A stretch of 32,496 nucleotides of DNA from NCBI GenBank assembly GCA_026400775.1, contig JAPLOK010000197.1, forward strand, positions 1-32,496, read 5' to 3'. The notes under the pieces were generated by a model. That model saw only the letters and a list, made by a program, of their open reading frames with translations, had not been told where the DNA came from and did no database searches. The stretch is from Alphaproteobacteria bacterium (GTDB lineage Bacteria; Pseudomonadota; Alphaproteobacteria; Acetobacterales; Acetobacteraceae). This document shows, one piece after another, positions 1 to 6,070 of the stretch. A program made the position numbers and the translations under genes. Within the stretch, counting starts at the first letter, position 1; each line of letters begins with the position of its first letter.

Positions 1-335
1 CCTGGCGGCGCTGGGTCGGCATTCTGGTCACCTTCCACATCGTCTGCCTGGGCTGGGTGCTGTTCCGCGCCGGCGACATGGCGACCGCGATGGGCATGCT
101 GGAAGCGCTCACGCGCTGGGAGCAGCCCACCGAACGCGCGCTGGGCTGGCTTGTGGCGATCATCGCGGTGGCGCTCGCGCTGCACGCCCTGCCGCCGCGC
201 TGGACGGAAAGGCTGGAGGCGCGCCTTGCCCCCTGGCCCGCGCCCGCCCTCGGCTTGGCGTTTGGCGTCGCACTTGTCGTGATCCTGACGCTGGGCCCCT
301 CCGGCGTCGCCCCCTTCATCTATTTCCACTTCTGA
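1..335 (+). CDS. MBOAT family O-acyltransferase, C-terminal fragment
   Basis: The reading frame is open from base 3 and enters from the left edge, so only the C-terminal ~110 residues are visible. The segment with WRRWVGILVTFH followed by CLGWVLFRA is typical of the last third of AlgI/DltB-type membrane-bound O-acyltransferases, which move acyl groups across the membrane onto exopolysaccharides or other envelope polymers. At least two more hydrophobic helices follow, and the protein ends in FIYFHF. The catalytic His region lies outside the window. A small membrane-protein gene follows 12 bp later and is probably co-transcribed. The family call rests on the tail only, so the acceptor polymer cannot be inferred. 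Confidence 0.75.
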   Translation, partial: WRRWVGILVTFHIVCLGWVLFRAGDMATAMGMLEALTRWEQPTERALGWLVAIIAVALALHALPPRWTERLEARLAPWPAPALGLAFGVALVVILTLGPSGVAPFIYFHF

Positions 336-347
336 GCGGAGGCACGC

Positions 348-638
348 ATGCGCCAACCCTGGCTGCCCGGTTCGCCCCCTTTGCCGGTGCCCGATGATTT
401 CTCGGCGCAGACGCGATGCATGTCAGCGGGGCGCGTGGCGGCGGCGCTGGCCATCATGGCGCTGCTGCTGTTGATGGGCCGCTCGAAGGAAATCCTCGAT
501 GCCGTGTTCGGCCTGGACCCCAGCCCGCTGGCGGATGCGCTGCTGGTGGTGGCCGAGGCCTGGCACGGCGCGATGATGGCCATCGGTGTGGCGCCTGCGC
601 TGGGCTGGCTGCATGCGGTGCTGGGCTTCGCCGCCTGA
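348..638 (+). CDS. Small hypothetical membrane protein downstream of MBOAT gene
   Basis: A 96-residue protein with a GGAGG-type ribosome site just upstream (gagcggaggcacgc before ATG), 12 bp after the MBOAT stop. It has a polar N-terminus, a strongly hydrophobic segment at about residues 28-43 (VAAALAIMALLLLMG) and a second, weaker hydrophobic stretch near the C-terminus. I recognise no family. Its position suggests an accessory role in the same envelope-polymer acylation system, but that is inference from context only. Confidence 0.6.
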   Translation: MRQPWLPGSPPLPVPDDFSAQTRCMSAGRVAAALAIMALLLLMGRSKEILDAVFGLDPSPLADALLVVAEAWHGAMMAIGVAPALGWLHAVLGFAA

Positions 639-648
639 AGTCTCTGCC

Positions 649-661
649 GGGGGCTACCCCC
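649..661. terminator. Short GC hairpin spanning the dnaQ stop codon
   Basis: GGGGG-cta-CCCCC: five G:C pairs around a three-base loop that holds the dnaQ stop codon (TAG on the minus strand). It lies between two convergent genes only 15 bp apart. There is no T-tract, so a bidirectional terminator role is only a suggestion. Confidence 0.3.
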
Positions 662-1328
662 TGCGCCAGAGCGGGTCCTTGATCTTGTCAAGGAACGCCG
701 CATGGGCGGCCTCGCGCTCGGCTGGCACGATTATGGGTCGTGGCGCGCGTTCGCGCCGCGCCTCGGTCGCCAGCGCCGGGCCATTGCCGCCCGAACCGCC
801 CAGGCCCAGGCCCTGCTGCCGCCCGCCATTCAACTCCAGATAGACCTGCGCCAGCAGCCGCACATCCAGCAACGCATTATGCGTGGTGCGTTCCGACAGA
901 TCGATCTCAAAGCGGCGGCACAGCGCATCCAGGCTGTTGGGCATGCCAGGGAAGCGCTTCTTGGCCAGCGCCAGCGTGTCCACCACGCGGTGCGACAGGG
1001 CCGGCCGGCCGGCGCGCGCCAACTCGGCGTTCAGGTGCATCACGTCGAATGGCGCGTTGTGCGCGACAATCGGCGCATCGGCCACGAATTCCAGCAGTGC
1101 ATCGATGATCTCGGCGAAGCGCGGCGCGCCCTGCACATCGGCATTGGTGAAGCCATGAATTCGCGTGGAATCGGAGGGGATGTCGCGTTCGGGGTTGATC
1201 AGCGTGCGGTAGTGCCGGCCGGTAGGCAGCATGTTCACCACCTCGATGGCGGCGACCTCGATGATGCGATGGCCCTCGCTGGGTTCAATACCGGTGGTCT
1301 CGGTGTCCAGCACCACTTCACGGCTCAT
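654..1328 (-). CDS. dnaQ: DNA polymerase III epsilon subunit (3'-5' proofreading exonuclease)
   Basis: A 224-residue DEDDh exonuclease. ExoI is at the N-terminus (VLDTETTG, Asp8 and Glu10), ExoII follows in the middle (AHNAPFD), and ExoIII has the His and Asp of THNALLDVRLL. These residues coordinate the two catalytic metals. The family subunit proofreads during replication and binds the polymerase alpha subunit through its C-terminal tail, here a Gly-rich linker followed by a basic end. The ATG overlaps the end of coaE by 11 bp. The order aroE-coaE-dnaQ is common in alphaproteobacteria, which supports the call. Confidence 0.95.
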   Translation of the reverse strand: MSREVVLDTETTGIEPSEGHRIIEVAAIEVVNMLPTGRHYRTLINPERDIPSDSTRIHGFTNADVQGAPRFAEIIDALLEFVADAPIVAHNAPFDVMHLNAELARAGRPALSHRVVDTLALAKKRFPGMPNSLDALCRRFEIDLSERTTHNALLDVRLLAQVYLELNGGRQQGLGLGGSGGNGPALATEARRERAPRPIIVPAEREAAHAAFLDKIKDPLWRRG

Positions 1329-1914
1329 GGCGGAACTGCCTCACGATGCGGCGCACCGCGCGGTCGGTGGCGTGACGCGCCCCACCGGTGCGGATGATGA
1401 TGTCGGCACGCGCGCGCTTCTGCGCATCGGGCATTTGCCGCGCCAGGATGGCGGCCAGGCGGTCCGCGGTCATGCCGGGGCGGCGCAGCACGCGGGCGCG
1501 CTGCACGGCGGCCGGGGCGGAGACAACCACCACCGCGTCGAACTCGCGCGCCGCGCGCCGCGTCTCGAACAGCAGCGGAATATCCAGCACCACGAGCCGC
1601 TGGCCATCGCGCCTCGCGCGCGCCAGGAAGCGGCGTTGCTCGTCGCGCACCAGCGGATGGATGATGCGCTCCAACATCCGCAGCGCCTCGGGCTTGCCCA
1701 GCACCGCGTCGCGCAGTGCCTCGCGCTCTACGCGGCCCCGCTTCACCGTACCGGGAAAGGCCGCGCCGATGGGCGCCACGGCTCGCCCGCCGGGCGATTG
1801 TAACAGATGCACCGCGGCATCGGCATCGAACACGCGCACACGCCGCGCGCTAAAACTGCGCGCGGCCGTGGACTTGCCCATGCCGATGCCGCCGGTCAGG
1901 CCCAATATCTTCAC
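1318..1914 (-). CDS. coaE: Dephospho-CoA kinase
   Basis: A 198-residue P-loop kinase for the last step of coenzyme A synthesis (ATP plus dephospho-CoA gives CoA). The N-terminus MKILGLTGGIGMGKST carries Walker A (GGIGMGKS). FDAD follows, then the family-typical LERIIHPLVR and VVLDIPLLFET segments. The start is GTG, and its GTGA overlaps the aroE stop by 4 bp, so translation is probably coupled. Length is normal. The protein ends within the first codons of dnaQ. Confidence 0.95.
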   Translation of the reverse strand: MKILGLTGGIGMGKSTAARSFSARRVRVFDADAAVHLLQSPGGRAVAPIGAAFPGTVKRGRVEREALRDAVLGKPEALRMLERIIHPLVRDEQRRFLARARRDGQRLVVLDIPLLFETRRAAREFDAVVVVSAPAAVQRARVLRRPGMTADRLAAILARQMPDAQKRARADIIIRTGGARHATDRAVRRIVRQFRHEP

Positions 1915-2726
1915 CCCAGCACCGCCGCTTCCAGCGCCGCATCCACCACCGGCTCCACGCCGAACCAGGCGGCGAAGCCTGGCCTGGCCTGGTGCAGCAG
2001 CATCCCGATGCCGGTGACAGCGGCCAGCCCCTGCGCGCGCGCGGCCAGCAGCAGCGGCGTCCAGAGCGGTGCATAGACCGCATCGGCCACCACACCGCTG
2101 CGCATCCGTGCCAGGTCGATGACCAGCGGCGGTTCGCCCACCATGCCCAGGCTCGTGGTGTTCGCCAGCAGCGCGGCCTCGGCCAGTGGCGGTTCGGCCG
2201 CCACGCGGATCGGCCCGCCCAGCGCATCCGCCACCGCCTGCGCGCGGTCGGCGCTGCGATTGACCAGCACAACCTCCGGCGCGCCGGCATCCAGCAGCGC
2301 CGCGGCAATGGCGCGCGCCGCACCGCCCGCGCCCAGGATGACGGCCGGCCCTGTTTCGGCCCGCCAGCCCGGCGCGCCGGCGCGGAGGTTTTCCAGGAAG
2401 CCGAAGCCATCGGTGTTGTCGCCCAGGATCCGGCCATCGCGGAACACCAGCGTGTTCACGGCACCGGCGCGGCGGGCGAAATCGCTCACCTCATCACACA
2501 GCGCGAAGGCCGCTCCCTTGTGCGGGATGGTGACATTGGCGCCCGCGAAGCCTGCCGCCATCACGCCACGCACGGCGATGGCGAAATGCTCGGGCGGCAC
2601 CGGCAGCGGCACATAGGCGCCATCGATGCCATGACGCGCCAGCCAATGATTGTGCAATTGCGGGCTGCGCGAATGCCCCGCCGGCCAGCCGAACACGCCC
2701 GCCACGCGGGCCTTGCCGGTGATCAT
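1911..2726 (-). CDS. aroE: Shikimate dehydrogenase (NADP+)
   Basis: Converts 3-dehydroshikimate to shikimate in aromatic amino acid synthesis. From the ATG at 2726 the protein has 271 residues. The substrate site has HSRSPQLHN (19-27), catalytic Lys70 in NVTIPHKG and Asp106 in DNTDGFGF. The NADP-binding turn is GAGGAARA, followed by NRS, and the protein ends with GMLLHQA as in the family. An upstream in-frame TTG at 2762 would overlap moaE by 13 bp. I prefer the ATG because it leaves a 23-bp gap with a G-rich stretch (GGGCGGGA) before it and matches the usual N-terminus. Confidence 0.93.
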   Translation of the reverse strand: MITGKARVAGVFGWPAGHSRSPQLHNHWLARHGIDGAYVPLPVPPEHFAIAVRGVMAAGFAGANVTIPHKGAAFALCDEVSDFARRAGAVNTLVFRDGRILGDNTDGFGFLENLRAGAPGWRAETGPAVILGAGGAARAIAAALLDAGAPEVVLVNRSADRAQAVADALGGPIRVAAEPPLAEAALLANTTSLGMVGEPPLVIDLARMRSGVVADAVYAPLWTPLLLAARAQGLAAVTGIGMLLHQARPGFAAWFGVEPVVDAALEAAVLG

Positions 2727-2749
2727 GCGCCGCAACGTCCCGCCCGTGA

Positions 2750-3199
2750 TCACGGGCACCAACGTAACGCGGCCGCGTCGTCTTCGGCTTTGGCCTCCAC
2801 CCAGCGGGTGGTGCCATCGGCGAATTCCTCGGCTTTCCAGAAGGGCGCGCGGGTCTTCAGCCAGTCAATCAGGAAGGCACATGATTCGAGTGCGGCGATG
2901 CGATGCCGCGAGGCCGTCAGCACCAGCACGATCGGGTCACCCGGCAGCATGCGGCCATGGCGGTGGATCACGGTGCAGCCGGTCAGCGGCCAGCGCGCCT
3001 CGGCCTGCGCGGCGATGGCGGCCAGCGCGCGTTCGGTCATGCCGGGATAGTGTTCCAACGTCATCGCCGCCAGCCCGTCATCGGCGCGACAAATGCCCAA
3101 GAAGCTCGCGATGCCGCCCACATCCGTCCGCCCCTCACACAGCAGAGCACTCTCCGCGCCCAGGTCGAATACCTCCCGCTGCACCAGCACGCGCGCCAT
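2750..3199 (-). CDS. moaE: Molybdopterin synthase catalytic subunit
   Basis: A 149-residue protein that uses the C-terminal thiocarboxylate of MoaD to add sulfur to cyclic pyranopterin monophosphate, giving molybdopterin. Visible family segments are GGIASFLGICR, LEHYPGMTE, HRHGRMLPGD and the catalytic region with FWKAEE near the C-terminus. I chose the ATG at 3199 because it follows the moaD stop by a single base (TGA-G-ATG). A longer in-frame reading would run into moaD. The moaD-moaE pair is the two halves of one enzyme, and coupled translation would help keep stoichiometry. Confidence 0.94.
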   Translation of the reverse strand: MARVLVQREVFDLGAESALLCEGRTDVGGIASFLGICRADDGLAAMTLEHYPGMTERALAAIAAQAEARWPLTGCTVIHRHGRMLPGDPIVLVLTASRHRIAALESCAFLIDWLKTRAPFWKAEEFADGTTRWVEAKAEDDAAALRWCP

Positions 3200-3200
3200 C

Positions 3201-3452
3201 TCAGCCGCCGGTGACAGGGGGGAAGAAGGCCACTTCGTCATTCGCCGCGACCGGCGTGGAGGGCCGCGCGAAATCCTGGTTCACCGCGGCGCGGATCTGT
3301 GCGGCATGGGCGAAGGCATCAGCATAGCCAGGGCTGCGGGTGGCGAGCCAGGCCGTCAGCCCGGCCACATCCCGCACCTCCGACGGCGGGTTCACGGTTT
3401 CCTCTGCCAGGCCGACCTTCTGCCGAACCCAGGCGAAATACAGCAGCTTCAT
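3201..3452 (-). CDS. moaD: Molybdopterin synthase sulfur carrier subunit
   Basis: An 83-residue ubiquitin-like sulfur carrier. It begins MKLLYFAWVR and ends with the obligatory Gly-Gly (FFPPVTGG), whose last Gly is adenylated and thiocarboxylated by MoeB before transfer to MoaE. The VAANDEVAFFPP motif before the tail is typical. Its ATG overlaps the stop of the upstream lipoprotein gene by 4 bp (ATGA). Confidence 0.94.
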   Translation of the reverse strand: MKLLYFAWVRQKVGLAEETVNPPSEVRDVAGLTAWLATRSPGYADAFAHAAQIRAAVNQDFARPSTPVAANDEVAFFPPVTGG

Positions 3453-4054
3453 CGCGGCGGGTTCAGCACCTGCTGCGAGGTGCGGCCAGGTTCGGTGATG
3501 ATGGTCACCGCGCTATCGCCGGTGACGGCGGCAGGCCGCCCGCCAGGCCCGATCGCAGCCCCCGCGCGCGGATTGTCCAGGATGGTGAAGGTGCCCGCGG
3601 GCGTGGTCACGGTGCGGCGTTCCTGCACCAGGACGGGCGCGCCGACCGGCTGCGGCGGAGCGACCGGCAGGCTGGCCTGTGACGCGCGCGGGGCATCAAG
3701 CGCCGCACCCGAGCCACGCGTGCGCTGGGCGGCAGGCGGGGTTTCGGGGCGGTAGGCGGGCACGCCGCGCAGCGCCTCGTCAGGGTTGGCGAGCGTGGCG
3801 CGCGGGCCTTCGGCAGCGGGCCAGACATTGCCATCTTCCTCGCGCAGCGGCTCGGCGCCGGCCATGGTCGGGCCACGACGCACGCGGTCCACCGTCAGGC
3901 CACCGGTGACCGGCGCCGAACGGTCCCCCGGCGCCACCAGGCCGAAGCCTGAGATGGTCGAATCGGTCAGCCAGTTGAAGCTGCGGTCGGCCGGACCGCA
4001 GGCCGAGAGGCCCAGCACGGCGGCGAGCATCGCGGGTGCCAGCAAATGGTTCAT
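3449..4054 (-). CDS. Hypothetical lipoprotein between pgsA and moaD
   Basis: A 201-residue protein from the ATG at 4054, which has a GAGGAG ribosome site. The N-terminus is a lipoprotein signal with lipobox LSAC (MNHLLAPAMLAAVLGLSACGP), so the mature protein should be anchored through Cys at about residue 19. The rest is Pro/Ala/Arg-rich and low in complexity, with a C-terminal stretch that looks partly ordered (VTTPAGTFTILDNPR). No family is recognised. It shares a 4-bp overlap with moaD although nothing in it suggests a molybdenum role. An upstream reading to 4195 is open but lacks a good start. Confidence 0.75.
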   Translation of the reverse strand: MNHLLAPAMLAAVLGLSACGPADRSFNWLTDSTISGFGLVAPGDRSAPVTGGLTVDRVRRGPTMAGAEPLREEDGNVWPAAEGPRATLANPDEALRGVPAYRPETPPAAQRTRGSGAALDAPRASQASLPVAPPQPVGAPVLVQERRTVTTPAGTFTILDNPRAGAAIGPGGRPAAVTGDSAVTIITEPGRTSQQVLNPPR

Positions 4055-4160
4055 CCAAGCCTCCTCAGGATTCGTGGGGAAGATGCGCCTTCGCGCGTGG
4101 TGTCTCAAGGGCGGGCACCGGGCAGAAGCGTTTCGTGACATGGCGCAAGCCGGGCGCCCC

Positions 4161-4808
4161 TCACCCTTCCGGCGGCGCATCGGCGCGCGCGGCATGGCGC
4201 AGGCCGGAGACCAGGTAGTCCCAGCCGGTCAGCAGCGTAAGGATCGCGGCCACCCAGAGCATCACCTCACCGATCAGCCCGATCGGCAGCCAGCCCAGGC
4301 CGATCAGCGGGGCGGCCGAATCGCCGACCAGCAGCACGCCCAGCGCGCCCATCTGGAAACCGGTCTTCCATTTGGCGAGCTTGGTGACCGGCATGCCCAC
4401 GCGCAAGGTCGCCAGATATTCCCGCAGGCCCGAGACCAGGATCTCGCGCAGCATGATGATGATGGCCGGCAGCAGCGCACGGTCATCGAGGCGTTCGAAG
4501 CCCACCAGCACCATCAAGGCGGCCGCAACCAGCAGCTTGTCGGCGATGGGGTCCAGCATGATGCCGAAGCCTGAGGTGATGCCGCGGTCGCGCGCGATCT
4601 TGCCGTCGAAGTAATCGGTGATAGCAGCGGCAGAGAACACCGCGCAGGCGGCGAGATCCGCCCATGGCGCGCGCAGCATCACCAGTGCCACCAGCAGCGG
4701 GATGGCGGCGATGCGCGAAATCGTCAGCAGGTTGGGCAGAGAGAGCAGCACGCCCCGCCTATAACCCATGCCGCGCGTTACGTCAGGGGTTGGCGCCGCC
4801 GCCGTCAT
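4161..4808 (-). CDS. pgsA: CDP-diacylglycerol--glycerol-3-phosphate 3-phosphatidyltransferase
   Basis: Makes phosphatidylglycerophosphate, the committed step to phosphatidylglycerol and cardiolipin, in the inner membrane. The full CDP-alcohol phosphatidyltransferase signature D-x2-DG-x2-AR-x8-G-x3-D-x3-D is present (Asp65, Asp68-Gly, Ala72-Arg73, Gly82, Asp86, Asp90). N-terminal LPNLLTISRIAAIPL and several hydrophobic helices also fit. The ATG at 4808 gives 215 residues. ATG 4769 (MGYRRGVLLSLPN) is an equally possible start, and neither has a strong ribosome site. It is divergent from the glycosyltransferase at 4849, so the 40-80 bp between them must hold both promoters. Confidence 0.93.
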   Translation of the reverse strand: MTAAAPTPDVTRGMGYRRGVLLSLPNLLTISRIAAIPLLVALVMLRAPWADLAACAVFSAAAITDYFDGKIARDRGITSGFGIMLDPIADKLLVAAALMVLVGFERLDDRALLPAIIIMLREILVSGLREYLATLRVGMPVTKLAKWKTGFQMGALGVLLVGDSAAPLIGLGWLPIGLIGEVMLWVAAILTLLTGWDYLVSGLRHAARADAPPEG

Positions 4809-4848
4809 GGGCTTGGCGGCGCCGCCGCGGGGCGCGATACGGGTGGCG

Positions 4849-5865
4849 ATGCGAATTCTCTACTATTCCGTGCATTCTGTGCTCGAGCATGACGAGGTCA
4901 CGCTGCTGCGCAGCCTCGGGCATAAAGTGTTTCCGCTGGGCGAATATTTTGATGCGGCACTCGGCCAGGGCATGCGGCCCATGGCCGATCCCGGCCCCGG
5001 CCATGCCGCGCTGTTGGAACGCTTCCACGCCGAGGGCTGCCAGTTCCGCCGCTTCTCCGCACCCGAGGAGACGGTGCTGACACCAGGCTTCGTCGCGCTG
5101 TTCGACCTGGTGGTGGTGATGCACAGCGCTGAGTTCATCGAACACCACTGGGGGGTGCTGGCTGGCCGGCCGATCATCCTGCGCACCATCGGGGTCGGCC
5201 TGCCCTGGCGCGAGCCGCGAATCGCGGCCCTGCGCGCGCGCGGCGTGCGCGTGATCCGCTATGCCGAGACCGAACGCCACGCGCCCGACTACGCCGGCCA
5301 TGACGCGGTGATCCGCTTCGCCAAGGACCCGGCCGCCTTCGATGGCTGGCAGGGCGATGCGGCGCAGGCGCTGATGTTCTCCATGGCGTTCCGCGAACGC
5401 TTCCCCGAAGAATGCGCGCTGTGGGAGGCAATCGCCCCCGGCCTGCCGCTGGTGCTGGGTGGCGCTTCGAACGAGGGCATCCCCGGCGCCATCGGCTTCC
5501 AATTGCCGGATCAGCAGATGGCGCTGCTGCGCACGAGCCGCGCCTATCTCTACTGCTCGGGCCTGCCCATTCCCTACACGCTGAACTTCATCGAGGCCTG
5601 GATGATGGGCATCCCGCTGCTGGCGCTGGACCCTGCCCTGGTGACCCGCCCGCACAACTGCACCGAATGGCCCGGCCTGATCCGTCGCGGCCAGGATGCG
5701 CTGCTCGCGCGTGACCCGCGTGAGGCACGGGCCATGCTGCGCAACCTGTTGAACGACCATGGCCTGGCGCGGCAGATCGGCCAGGCGGGCCGCGCGCGGG
5801 CGATCGCGCTGTTCGGCACGGCGGTGATCGCGCCGCAATGGCAGGCGGCGCTGGCCTGGGCATAG
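4849..5865 (+). CDS. Glycosyltransferase-like protein (GT-B fold)
   Basis: A 339-residue protein from ATG 4849 (MRILYYSVHSVLEHDEV). The N-terminal half reads as a Rossmann-like domain with LVVVMHSAEFI and RPIILRTIG. The C-terminal half resembles GT-B enzymes: LPLVLGGASNE, then LPDQQMALLRTSRAYLYCS, then NFIEAWMMGIPLLALD, where the Glu would contact the nucleotide sugar, and a final helical region as in GT1/GT4 families. Substrate and acceptor are unknown. An upstream in-frame ATG at 4768 lies inside pgsA and is unlikely. A 60-bp repeat begins at the stop codon. Confidence 0.65.
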   Translation: MRILYYSVHSVLEHDEVTLLRSLGHKVFPLGEYFDAALGQGMRPMADPGPGHAALLERFHAEGCQFRRFSAPEETVLTPGFVALFDLVVVMHSAEFIEHHWGVLAGRPIILRTIGVGLPWREPRIAALRARGVRVIRYAETERHAPDYAGHDAVIRFAKDPAAFDGWQGDAAQALMFSMAFRERFPEECALWEAIAPGLPLVLGGASNEGIPGAIGFQLPDQQMALLRTSRAYLYCSGLPIPYTLNFIEAWMMGIPLLALDPALVTRPHNCTEWPGLIRRGQDALLARDPREARAMLRNLLNDHGLARQIGQAGRARAIALFGTAVIAPQWQAALAWA

Positions 5866-5923
5866 TGTCCTGGCCGCGAAGTTCGCTGCTCTTCCCAGCG
5901 GGCTTCGCGGGTTACCTGGCCAC
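5864..5923 (+). repeat. Intergenic 60-bp repeat, copy A, immediately after a stop codon
   Basis: Matches the reverse complement of 13311-13370 at 50 of 60 positions. It begins within the stop codon of the upstream gene. It can fold: GCGAAG-tt-CGCTG, a loop, then CAGCG-gg-CTTCGC, with outer TGGCC and GGCCA arms. No T-run follows. It is a REP-like or 3'-end hairpin element. Confidence 0.75.
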
Positions 5924-5955
5924 TGAACAGAGAGCCGAGTGTCCCGAGAAGGAAG

Positions 5956-5973
5956 GCGCCGCTGATGCGGCGC
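5956..5973. other. Perfect 7-bp hairpin in intergenic region
   Basis: GCGCCGC-tgat-GCGGCGC, a perfect stem of seven pairs. It lies in the 205-bp gap between the glycosyltransferase and the FecR/DUF6600-like gene, downstream of the 60-bp repeat. It may be a second terminator or processing signal. The rest of the gap holds no gene that I can support. Confidence 0.4.
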
Positions 5974-6070
5974 ATTCCAGGCTCGTGGCACGCGCAATCG
6001 CCTTCATTCCACCCCAATCCCGCGCTGTAATCTGCGCCCGTTCCCCCCTCGCGGCACGCCGGAGGCCCTG

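Noticed and set aside
4783-5997. Open frame of 404 codons on the minus strand opposite the glycosyltransferase
   Set aside because: Low complexity, no ribosome site and no motif. The plus-strand gene has GT-B features, although its own family call is only moderate.
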